DNA from: Anthopleura xanthogrammica
Lineage: Eukaryota; Cnidaria; Anthozoa; Actiniaria; Actiniidae
Length of the DNA stretch: 64,000 bases
Assembly (NCBI GenBank): GCA_964019055.1
Contig: OZ025213.1
Location: 12,877,202 to 12,941,201, forward strand
Reading direction: 5' to 3'
Made by a program: the position numbers and the translations under genes. Below the pieces are notes generated by a model, which was not told the origin of the DNA, searched no databases, and worked only from the letters and a program-made list of their open reading frames with translations. This document shows positions 54,201 to 64,000 of this stretch, piece after piece (position 1 is the stretch's first letter; each line of letters begins with the position of its first letter).

Positions 54201-56246
54201 ATTGCTTTGGTCTGCAAGGTTATCACCTCGGGTGGTATTAATGCATCTATTAATGCTTCCACAAGGGGAAGTTACCCCCGTGTTTGATCTCACGAACATA
54301 ATTGTGATTATAGGCGGGTTCAGCTCAGTCAAACGGATACGCTTTGAGGGTCGAACTAGCACTGATACAATATTAATTTATTGATTTTTATATCCGAATA
54401 TTGACGAAATATTACGAGCCGGCGAAATCATTTCCAAACAGGTTGGGAGCAGAAGTGAAACCTTATATATGTGTATATTTATATTTAAAGATCCCACTTG
54501 ACAGAATGAAGTATTTACACTGATATGACATGGTAGAATCTGCCGAAACCTAAACGTAAAACTAGAAAAGACTCTATTTTTTCCCCTTCTACATATATGA
54601 ATTATCCAACCACGGAATTTTCAAATACCAACCCGTGCAATAACAAAATTTTGTTGCGCGACTTTGTTGCAGCAGTAGAATCGCTTTCTACTCTCTGCAG
54701 CATTACAAATTTATTGCGCGCGGGGTAGTATTACGAGCCACTTCGCTTTGCAGCTTGCGACGCAACAATGTTGCGCGACAAGTTGCATGATTTTGTTGCT
54801 CGTATTATCGCATTTTCAGTCAATGAATATTTATAAAAACACTTTTTTTTATTTTTAATTCCAACAGAAGACGCCTCCAAGAATGAGAAACCTCTACCTC
54901 CTGGCCTACCCAGACCACCTTTTGGTTTCCTCAGACCACCACCCTTACCTCCACCAAGTAAGTAGACTGGTAACGAACGTGTCTCGCGTAGAATTGTGGG
55001 AATGATGACTAGTTCGCTACCAGTCCCTAGCTCTTGAAAGGGAAAGCTGTATATCAAGCCACACCTAAACCAGTGCACTTTCTAGAAATATATTTTGTTA
55101 AAGTGCACCTGGTCCCTTATATAATACTTTCAAAAAATACTAAAAAATACTAAAAAATACTAAGAAATACTAAAAAATACTAAAAAATACTAAAAAATAC
55201 TAAAAAGTACTAAAAAGTACTAAAAAATACTAAAAAATACTAAAAAATACTAAAAAAATACTAGAAATACTTTAAAATACTTTAAAATACTTAAAAATAC
55301 TAAAAAATACTAAAAAAATACTTAAAAAATTCTAAAAGAATACTAAAAAATACTAAAAAATACTAAGAAATACTAAAAAATACTAAAAAATACTAAAAAA
55401 TACTAAAAAATACTAAAAAATACTAAAAAATACTAAAAAATACTAAAAAAATACTAAAAATACTAAAAATTACTAAAACTACTAAAAAATACTAAAACAA
55501 TACTAAAAAATACTAAAAAATACTAAAAAGTACTAAAAAATACTAAAAAATACTAAAAAATACTAAAAAATACTAGAAATACTTTAAAATACTTTAAAAT
55601 ACTTAAAAATACTAAAAAATACTAAAAAAATACTTAAAAAATACTAAAAAATACTAAAAATACTAAAAAATACTAAAAAAAATACTAAAAAATACTAAAA
55701 AATACTAAAAAATACTAAAAAATACTAAAAAATACTAAAAAATACTAAAAAAATACTAAAAAATACTAAAAAATACTAAAAAATACTAAAAAAATACTAA
55801 AAAATACTAAAAAATACTAAAAAATACTAATAAATACTAATAAATACTAAAAAATACTAAAAATTACTGAAAAATACTAAAAAATTCTAAAAAATACTTT
55901 AAAATACTAAAAAATACCAAATAATACCTGAAAAAAGTTTGACGAGTAACTCGGCGTTTAATTCAATTCGCTAACATTTCTAGCGCGCAAATATGTTTTC
56001 ATTCTTATTTCTAATTTTTCAGATGTGTGTGTTTTCGAGGGAAAAACGTACAAAGGAAGACAAAGATTCATAGACGAAGGTTGCACTGAATATTGCCGAT
56101 GTCTTTCGGGAGGTAGTTTTGGATGCGTTTCCCTCTGTCCACCTATCGGCGTGGCCTGTCAGGCTGGACAAACGGTCAAATATAAGAAAAAACCAGTTGG
56201 TATGAGTGAAGGCCGCTGCTTCTGCAACGTTCCTTATTGCGCATAA
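51243..56246 (+). CDS. Small secreted VWC-like protein, copy D, with extra proline-rich exon
   Basis: Exon 1 (51243-51321) encodes the family signal peptide. Exon at 56023-56246 encodes the ten-cysteine domain with the same spacing as B. Against B, 14 codons differ and 12 change the amino acid. A candidate middle exon, 54868-54957, is 90 bp, flanked by CAACAG and GTAAGT. Both its boundaries are phase 1, so it can be included or skipped without changing frame. It encodes EDASKNEKPLPPGLPRPPFG, then FLRPPPLPPP. The protein is about 100 or 130 aa. The 3' UTR exon starts at 56668 with ATTAAA at 56753. I did not find the middle exon in B or C. Confidence 0.72.
51355..51690. repeat. 68-bp intronic minisatellite, about 5 copies (D)
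   Basis: Same unit and place as in A and C. Confidence 0.9.
52998..53225. mobile_element. MITE-like repeat in D intron 1
   Basis: Related to 4868-5175: GATATTACATGGGCGCGC, GTGTTGAAAAGATCTCTCAC and TATAAGAAGTATGTTACC are shared with small changes. Confidence 0.6.
53390..53490. repeat. Short palindrome in D intron 1
   Basis: TTATATAAAGACACACGTGTGTCTTTATATAA forms a perfect hairpin centre, and the outer TTAGTATTC and GAATACTAA extend it. A second palindrome, around ATTATTCATGAGTTTT and its inverse, is at 53285-53335. Confidence 0.7.
53540..54045. repeat. Inverted-repeat arm in D intron 1
   Basis: Reverse complement of the arm at 50045-50700. It starts at CCACTTTCAGGAAGTC and ends near TTAACGAACTTTTCG. 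Confidence 0.65.
55130..55930. repeat. ACTAAAAAAT satellite, 0.8 kb (D)
   Basis: About 80 units, mostly 10 bp, with an internal longer repeat around AGAAATACTTTAAAATAC. It ends about 95 bp before the VWC-like exon. Confidence 0.95.
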
Positions 56247-56278
56247 AAACAAATAGGAACAACCTAAGGTAGGTTATT

Positions 56279-56595
56279 TTGGCTAGAAATCCATCATGAA
56301 TACCAAGGCGATCTCCTCTCCTTTGCAAAGAAGACTGATAAAGCGTAGACACACGATGCGCGTCGCCTGCAAAGTTGCTTGTAACGGGGAGACCGCTCCG
56401 TATGTTCACACCCGTGCAACGCGCGTGCGACGTTGCCGGCAACGACGCCGCAGAAGTAAAAACGAGTTCTGCTTTTGCGACGCTACGAGCAACGGATCTC
56501 AACGTCGCATTCAACGTCGCAGACAGCGTTGTATCGCGTGCCAGCGCTTTTAATGTGACGCCTATGATTAAACGCCAAAGGGTTCCTTGATACAT
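56279..56595. other. GC-rich block in the 3' UTR intron of D
   Basis: Copy of 29127-29440 with the 18-bp segment present. The minus-strand frame here is the longest of the three copies (139 aa), without a recognised domain. Confidence 0.4.
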
Positions 56596-56904
56596 ATGTG
56601 TACGGATATTATAATCTGCAAATTATTTATCTTACTTTTCTTTTCGTCTCTTTTCATTTTTCACCAGGGAAAAACCAGCCAAGATATCAAGAGGTTCTAG
56701 TACTAAATATTTGTAGCAGTATAGATAATACAATGTAGGAACAAATCGGGATATTAAAAGTGATAAAACGTTAAGATATTGTCATCATGTCTGACTCGTT
56801 TGTATAAGTTTTTATCTAAACACGAAGGCGAAGCACGGAAGGTTAGCATATGTTAGTTTATAGGTACCTTTGAGAGAACGCCTTTTTTCGCAATCGTATG
56901 CTCT

Positions 56905-57095
56905 GGGCTGATCTAAGCCAGAGAACGACTAACTCCCAGATTGAGCATTGAAACAACCTCTGGGCTGATCTAAGTCTGGGAACGACTAATTCCCAGATTG
57001 AGCCCTTAAACAACCTCTGGGCTAATCTAAGTCAGGGCATGGCTAACTCACAGATTGAGCCCTGATACAACTTTTGGGCTGATCTAACTGAACTG
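56905..57095 (+). repeat. 57-bp satellite, about 3 copies, downstream of D
   Basis: Diverged units such as CTGGGCTGATCTAAGTCTGG match the main array. Confidence 0.85.
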
Positions 57096-57316
57096 AATGA
57101 TTTAACGTGTTGGGTTTTGTGGAGGGAGAAAAACTGGAGAGCCCAGAGAAAACCCTCGAATCAAGGAAGAGATACTAAAAACTCTGCGCACACTGTTTCG
57201 AGTACAGGAATCGAGTTCGAGACCCCAGAAATTGATTCACTTACATGGACTACACAAAAGAACATTGAGCTGAAATATTAACAATTAACCTACATACGCT
57301 CTTAATAGAAGAAAAG

Positions 57317-57553
57317 ATGAGTTATCAAGGTATTACGCGGCAATCACCAAAGAAAGTAACTCCCTTCCCAAGCGGAATGTCCGTACATGACGCTTCCAGT
57401 CATTCTGTCGCCTCAACACAATATCACAGTCAAATGCACTCACGGACAGCACCGGTATTCCACTTTAATGCGGTTTTAAAAACACGTCTCCGCTCTCTAC
57501 AGCCGTTTGCAACCAAAGATAGAAATATCAGTTACGATCTACGCAGATATTAA
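57317..57553 (+). other. MSYQGITRQSP open frame, copy 2
   Basis: Near-identical to 49553-49825 but ending at an earlier TAA. Probably part of the duplicated flank and not a gene. Confidence 0.2.
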
Positions 57554-57734
57554 GCGCTCGTACATCATGAAGCTTCGTATCACAGTTGAATGCACGTGGC
57601 ATTTCTTGTATGTACATTTGGAATCCGAATCTTTCTAGGTGTTCAGACAAGCGTACGTTTCTATATAGAGACGCTTTTCATTTGCCCCCAGACGACAAGT
57701 TGAAGCCGGCTTTGAATGGTCGTGTATTTTAAAC

Positions 57735-58989
57735 CGACAATATTTGGCCGTTATTTTTGTTTTTCATTTCTGACCACCTGTCATTCTTTTGGGAAAGCGA
57801 TTGATTTGTAATTTGTAATTTACTATGTATGAATGAAAAACGTAGAAATAGTATTGACAGCTTATGAAACAAACTATGCAATACGCGTAAGGTGGTTGTC
57901 GAACGGGTCGCAACATATGGGCTTAATTTTTACACTTATCAAAAAACAGCTTTCCTAATGACCGCGTTAACAGGACTTCCATCGCATTTCTTCCTGATTA
58001 AAATTTAATATTTCATGTTGGTTATTCTTTGGGCGGAGCACATCACTGGCGAATGGGAGGAATTCAGCTCTCTTGATGACCATCTTCTCGATGCTCCGCC
58101 CGTGGTTAGACGACTAGAGCAACAATCTTTGATTAAACATTAATGCATCGTGTAAGCATTTGATGGGCGGAGCTACTAGTTTATTGCCCGTATTCTTAGT
58201 CTGGCTGACATGTTCAATGAAAAAAGGTGAAATCAAAAATATGAATTAAACGATGGGATATATAATCTTCAGCAGCTTTTGCGCAACATATTTTCTTTGT
58301 TGCAGAGAGTAGAAAGAGCTCCTACTTCTGCAACAAGCTCACGCAACAAAATGTTAAAGTCCACAGGCGAACAGATTCCCACACATGTGGTATGCAAAAC
58401 AAAAGTTTAGGTACCAAGAAATTTAAAGCCGCCTCAAATTTAAAATGCATGGACTGACCTGTTTTTAGCTAGTTACATAGTAAAAACGCCCACTGTGTTT
58501 AAAAAAATGTTAAACAGTTTTGAAATCTTGAGAAAATTTGTATATCATAGCCAGAGAATTAAAGCTATATTGAAGTCAAAACTCTGCGGTTTAGGCATAA
58601 AATATTTACGAAGTGCAGTCGGTTGTGTGTTTACTTCTCCGCCTTAACGAATCTTTATCGGTTTGGTCTCTCATGATCACAAACTGTGCGTTGTAAAATA
58701 ACATTGCAAGGTGGAACTCGAAAGGTTCTAATTTTTTCGAAGCGTAAGATGATAACTCATAGCATTATCAAGCGCAAGCCTCTTAAAACTGAATGAAATA
58801 GCGATTAGTCTCAAACTATGGTGTCTTTAACAAGATGGATAGGGATGGTTTTGTTTTGTAGATGTTGGTTTTTGAGGTAAGGATTAATTCATCACGGATA
58901 GTGGTCAACCGAAATAGGTTAGTTTACCACAGACGATAAGTCTTAGATTTGGTTATTGTTCATCAATGAGTGAACATGTGATTCCTGTA
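57735..58989. other. Intergenic DNA between D and E
   Basis: The homology to the B and C flanks ends about 57735. The segment has short GGGCGGAGC / GCTCCGCCC inverted motifs at 58030-58180 and a TTGTTGCAGAGAGTAGAAAG repeat fragment near 58300, related to sequence at 54640-54720. No gene seen. Confidence 0.5.
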
Positions 58990-58999
58990 GCATAAATAC
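58990..58999 (+). promoter_or_regulatory. TATA-like core promoter of copy E
   Basis: GCATAAATAC lies 108 bp before the copy E ATG, as in A to D, although flanking sequence is otherwise different. Confidence 0.5.
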
Positions 59000-59097
59000 A
59001 ACGAACTTTGAGACTGTAATCTTATTCTCAACTTAGCTTGCTAGAAGACACTTGCTATACACTTTTTGCAGTTTGTCGTGCGATATCAGGAAACAAG

Positions 59098-59653
59098 ATG
59101 TACAAGGCTTTGGTATTTGTTCTTGTTGTTACTCTCATTGCTGAAGCAAGAGATAAGAATAAACATGAATATGTTTATCATAAAATGCTAAAAACAAGAT
59201 ATAGTTTTGGTGAAACACTATCAATATTTCACTATCACGGTCAGCTTAAAAGTTTGCGTTAAGCCTCTAGACTAAGTTTCATTGTTTTCTTTCGTCCTTT
59301 CTTCCTTCCTCCCTTCCTTCTTTCTTTCTTTCTTTCTTCCTTGTTTGCTTTTGATCCTCTCTTTCCTCCTTCATTTTCTTTATTTCTTTTGATTCAATCC
59401 TTCCTTCCTTCGTTTCTTTCTCTTCCTAGCTTCATGTACTGTGGGTGGCAGGACATACGAAACTGGTCAGTACCACATCGATCAGGGCTGTTCAATGAGG
59501 TGCAGGTGCGACGCTGATGGCGGTTTTTCATGCACTTCTCTTTGCACTCCTTCATACATCCAATGTGAACCTGGTCAACAAGAACAAACTGTAAGCCAAA
59601 CAGTTCCCGGCACTGGTGGGCGTTGCTCCTGTCCCCACCCTACTTGTGTCTAA
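59098..59653 (+). CDS. Diverged secreted VWC-like ten-cysteine protein, copy E
   Basis: Exon 1 begins MYKALVFVLVVTLIAEA, a signal peptide. The donor is uncertain: GTGAAA at 59210 keeps phase 1, while the position matching B to D reads ATAAG in place of GTAAG. Exon 2 (59430-59663, stop at 59653) has exactly the ten-cysteine spacing of copies B to D despite low identity elsewhere. The stop is 10 bp before a GTAAGA donor, matching the 3' UTR intron of the other copies. A likely 3' UTR exon starts at 61991 with AATAAA at 62075-62080. The intron before exon 2 has a CTTT-type pyrimidine run; the 3' UTR intron is filled by the 57-bp satellite. Confidence 0.65.
59275..59428. repeat. Pyrimidine-rich microsatellite
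   Basis: Irregular TTCC and TTTC repeats fill most of the short intron of copy E and could act as an extended polypyrimidine tract. Confidence 0.75.
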
Positions 59654-59710
59654 ATAATAAAAGGTAAGATTATAGATTTCTGCAACCAAACCTTTTCTTT
59701 ATCATATAAT

Positions 59711-61812
59711 TGTCAGGGCATGGCTAACTCACAGATATAACCCTGAAACAATCTCTGGGCTGATCTAAGTCAGGGCATGGCTAACTCACAGATATAACCC
59801 TGAAACAACCTCTGGGCTGATCTAAGTCAGGGCATGGCTAACTCACAGATCAAACCCTGAAACAACCTCTGGGCTGATCTAAGTCAGGGCATGGCTAACT
59901 CACAGATCAAACCCTGAAACAACCTCTGGGCTGATCTAAGTCAGGGCATGGCTAACTCACAGATCAAACCCTGAAACAACCTCTGGGCTGATCTAAGTCA
60001 GGGCATGGCTAACTCACAGATCAAACCCTGAAACAATCTCTGGGCTGATCTAAGTCAGGGCATGGCTAACTCACAGATCAAACCCTGAAACAACCTCTGG
60101 GCTGATCTAAGTCAGGGCATGGCTAACTCACAGATCAAACCCTGAAACAACCTCTGGGCTGATCTAAGTCAGGGCATGGCTAACTCACAGATCAAACCCT
60201 GAAACAACCTCTGGGCTGATCTAAGTCAGGGCATGGCTAACTCACAGATCAAACCCTGAAACAACCTCTGGGCTGATCTAAGTCAGGGCATGGCTAACTC
60301 ACAGATCAAACCCTGAAACAATCTCTGGGCTGATCTAAGTCAGGGCATGGCTAACTCACAGATCAAACCCTGAAACAACCTCTGGGCTGATCTAAGTCAG
60401 GGCATGGCTAACTCACAGATCAAACCCTGAAACAACCTCTGGGCTGATCTAAGTCAGGGCATGGCTAACTCACAGATCAAACCCTGAAACAACCTCTGGG
60501 CTGATCTAAGTCAGGGCATGGCTAACTCACAGATCAAACCCTGAAACAACCTCTGGGCTGATCTAAGTCAGGGCATGGCTAACTCACAGATCAAACCCTG
60601 AAACAACCTCTGGGCTGATCTAAGTCAGGGCATGGCTAACTCACAGATCAAACCCTGAAACAATCTCTGGGCTGATCTAAGTCAGGGCATGGCTAACTCA
60701 CAGATCAAACCCTGAAACAACCTCTGGGCTGATCTAAGTCAGGGCATGGCTAACTCACAGATCAAACCCTGAAACAACCTCTGGGCTGATCTAAGTCAGG
60801 GCATGGCTAACTCACAGATCAAACCCTGAAACAATCTCTGGGCTGATCTAAGTCAGGGCATGGCTAACTCACAGATCAAACCCTGAAACAATCTCTGGGC
60901 TGATCTAAGTCAGGGCATGGCTAACTCACAGATCAAACCCTGAAACAACCTCTGGGCTGATCTAAGTCAGGGCATGGCTAACTCACAGATCAAACCCTGA
61001 AACAACCTCTGGGCTGATCTAAGTCAGGGCATGGCTAACTCACAGATCAAACCCTGAAACAACCTCTGGGCTGATCTAAGTCAGGGCATGGCTAACTCAC
61101 AGATCAAACCCTGAAACAATCTCTGGGCTGATCTAAGTCAGGGCATGGCTAACTCACAGATCAAACCCTGAAACAATCTCTGGGCTGATCTAAGTCAGGG
61201 CATGGCTAACTCACAGATCAAACCCTGAAACAACCTCTGGGCTGATCTAAGTCAGGGCATGGCTAACTCACAGATCAAACCCTGAAACAATCTCTGGGCT
61301 GATCTAAGTCAGGGCATGGCTAACTCACAGATCAAACCCTGAAACAACCTCTGGGCAGATCTAAGTCAGGGCATGGCTAACTCACAGATCAAACCCTGAA
61401 ACAATCTCTGGGCTGATCTAAGTCAGGGCATGGCTAACTCACAGATCAAACCCTGAAACAATCTCTGGGCTGATCTAAGTCAGGGCATGGCTAACTCACA
61501 GATCAAACCCTGAAACAACCTCTGGGCTGATCTAAGTCAGGGCATGGCTAACTCACAGATCAAACCCTGAAACAATCTCTGGGCTGATCTAAGTCAGGGC
61601 ACGGCTAACTCACAGATCAAACCCTGAAACAATCTCTGGGCTGATCTAAGTCAGGGCATGGCTAACTCACAGATCAAACCCTGAAACAACCTCTGGGCTG
61701 ATCTAAGTCAGGGCATGGCTAACTCACAGATCAAACCCTGAAACAATCTCTGGGCTGATCTAAGTCAGGGCACGGCTAACTCACAGATCAAACCCTGAAA
61801 CAACTTCTTGGC
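59711..61812 (+). repeat. 57-bp satellite, about 37 copies
   Basis: The exact 57-bp unit, CCCTGAAACAACCTCTGGGC then TGATCTAAGTCAGGGCATGG then CTAACTCACAGATCAAA, is repeated with rare changes, mainly AACCTC against AATCTC. The high homogeneity suggests recent amplification. It lies in the 3' UTR intron of copy E. Confidence 0.97.
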
Positions 61813-61990
61813 TAATAAGAGCTGCAGGACAGAGTCAAGTCACAGATCAAATTTAGGGCATGTGTTTGGTGAGGTACAATGTGATTCTGTTTTTAAAATG
61901 TCAAGAAATTATCAAACATCATTTATTTTCAAGGTATTTTTCCTTTCCATATTTCTTTATTAAAAAAACTTTTTCGTCTTCTTTTTCCAG

Positions 61991-62095
61991 AGCATATGGA
62001 TGATATTAAGAGAGAAGATAGTGTAATAGAAAAAGAAAGTTTAAACTGGCTAGGTATTCTTACCTGGGGAAAACAATAAAAAAACATAAAGATAA
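61991..62095 (+). other. Probable 3' UTR exon of copy E
   Basis: TTCTTTTTCCAG at 61979-61990 is a strong acceptor, and AATAAA is at 62075-62080. It has no long open frame and would pair with the donor at 59664. Confidence 0.4.
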
Positions 62096-62130
62096 CAAAG
62101 TTGGTTTCGAGTCTTCTTGAGTGATAAGTT

Positions 62131-64000
62131 ACATTCAATCCATCTCAGTCACATCCAATCCATCACAGTCATATCCAACCCATCCCAGTCAAATCCAATC
62201 CATCTCAGTCACATCCAATCCATCCCAGTCACATCCAATCCATCACAGTCACATCCAATCCATCTCAGTCACATCCAATCCATCCCAGTCACATCCAATC
62301 CATCTCAGTCACATCCAATCCATCTCAGTCACATCCCATCCATCTCAGTCATATCCAACCCATCCCAGTCACATCCAATCCATCTCAGTCACATCCAATC
62401 CATCCCAGTCACATCCAATCCATCACAGTCACATCCAATCCATCTCAGTCACATCCAATCCATCTCAGTCACATCCAATCCATCCCAGTCACATCCAATC
62501 CATCACAGTCACATCCAATCCATCTCAGTCACATCCAATCCATCCCAGTCACATCCAATCCATCTCAGTCACATCCAATCCATCTCAGTCACATCCAATC
62601 CATCTCAGTCATATCCAACCCATCCCAGTCACATCCAATCCATCTCAGTCACATCCAATCCATCCCAGTCACATCCAATCCATCACAGTCACATCCAATC
62701 CATCTCAGTCACATCCAATCCATCCCAGTCACATCCAATCCATCCCAGTCACATCCAATCCATCACAGTCACATCCAATCCATCCCAGTCACATCCAATC
62801 CATCACAGTCACATCCAATCCATCTCAGTCACATCCAATCCATCTCAGTCATATCCAACCCATCCCAGTCACATCCAATCCATACCAGTCACATCCAATC
62901 CATCCCAGTCACATCCAATCCATCCCAGTCACATCCAATCCATCTCAGTCACATCCAATCCATCTCAGTCATATCCAACCCATCCCAGTCACATCCAATC
63001 CATACCAGTCACATCCAATCCATACCAGTCACATCCAATCCATCCCAGTCACATCCAATCCATCCCAGTCACATCCAATCCATCTCAGTCACATCCAATC
63101 CATACCAGTCACATCCAATCCATGCCAGTCACATCCAATCCATCCCAATCACATCCAATCCATGTCAGTCACATCCAATCCATCTCAGTCACATCCAATC
63201 CATCTCAGTCACATCCAATCCATCCCAGTCACATCCAATCCATCCCAGTCACATCCAATCCATCCCAGTCACATCCAATCCATACCAGTCACATCCAATC
63301 CATCCCAGTCACATCCAATCCATCCCAGTCACATCCAATCCATCCCAGTCACATCCAATCCATACCAGTCACATCAAATCCATCCCAGTCACATTCAATC
63401 CATCCCAGTCACATCCAATCCATCCCAGTCACATCCAATCCATGCCAGTCACATCCAATCCATGCCAGTCACATCCAATCCATCTCAGTCACATCCAATC
63501 CATCTCAGTCACATCCAATCCATCCCAGTCACATCCAATCCATCCCAGTCACATCCAATCCATCCCAGTCACATCCAATCCATACCAGTCACATCCAATC
63601 CATCCCAGTCACATCCAATCCATCCCAGTCACATCCAATCCATCCCAGTCACATCCAATCCATACCAGTCACATCCAATCCATCCCAGTCACATTCAATC
63701 CATCCCAGTCACATCCAATCCATCCCAGTCACATCCAATCCATGCCAGTCACATCCAATCCATGCCAGTCACATCCAATCCATCTCAGTCACATCCAATC
63801 CATCCCAGTCACATCCAATCCATCTCAGTCACATCCAATCCATCCCAGTCACATCCAATCCATCTCAGTCACATCCAATCCATCCCAGTCACATCCAATC
63901 CATCCCAGTCACATCCAATCCATCCCAGTCACATCCAATCCATGCCAGTCACATCCAATCCATGCCAGTCACATCCAATCCATGCCAGAGTCACATCCAA
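62131..64000. repeat. 20-bp satellite, runs off the window
   Basis: About 93 copies of ACATCCAATCCATCTCAGTC and variants (CATCCC, CATCAC, CATACC, CATGCC). The period stays at 20 bp until a two-base insertion near 63988. Variant order suggests larger repeated blocks, for example 63361-63480 and 63661-63780. Confidence 0.97.

Noticed and set aside
54106..54384. 92-aa frame in D intron 1
   Set aside because: Lies in a D-specific insertion of unknown origin; no motif strong enough to name it.
59711..64000. CRISPR-like regular arrays
   Set aside because: Units are contiguous with no unique spacers, and the context is an animal genome; these are satellites.

Overview
The window looks like nuclear DNA of an animal, most probably an anthozoan cnidarian (coral or sea anemone). 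The genes have several exons with GT-AG introns. The interstitial telomere motif is TTAGGG. There are tRNA-derived SINEs, many small TIR elements, and a cysteine-rich secreted peptide family in tandem. The taxon is an inference; no sequence search was run. Layout: 178-5315 (+) is the 3' part of a Tec-family tyrosine kinase, with two minisatellites in its introns. 7642-10947 (-) is a membrane protein with two CUB domains, one membrane span and a proline-rich tail. 12890-20340 has no confident host gene but many structured repeats: a 2.7 kb TIR element holding a PIF1-like helicase fragment between nested inverted repeats, several MITEs, and a 1.16 kb imperfect palindrome centred on head-to-head telomeric repeats. 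From 20640 to about 62100 lies a tandem family of small secreted proteins, each with a signal-peptide exon and a ten-cysteine VWC-like exon. It comprises an orphan first exon A (21130), complete copies B (24903-29094), C (32147-36969) and D (51243-56246), and a diverged copy E (59098-59653). B, C and D are units of about 7 kb that share promoter, introns, 3' UTR and downstream repeats almost base for base, yet their mature-peptide exons differ mostly by amino-acid-changing substitutions. D has an extra, phase-matched proline-rich exon. The array is broken by a nested insertion. An 11.5 kb element with TIRs of about 1.3 kb and a TTAA target duplication (37463-48934) sits in the 3' UTR of copy C. 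It carries three overlapping plus-strand ORFs: a repeat-bearing two-span membrane protein, a 2A-like peptide fused to a papain-like cysteine protease domain, and a further ORF. Its left TIR is itself interrupted by a 5.6 kb element with a 9-bp target duplication (38241-43861), which encodes a spliced protein of about 870 aa with an acidic tail and a RING-like finger. The right end is satellite: about 37 copies of a 57-bp unit (59711-61812), also found in the kinase intron and downstream of B, C and D, then a 20-bp satellite from 62131 that runs off the window. How the parts relate: the VWC-like genes are probably co-regulated, since all five share a GCATAAATAC core promoter about 110 bp before the ATG. 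The rest of the window is mostly mobile-element and satellite DNA shaping that cluster.
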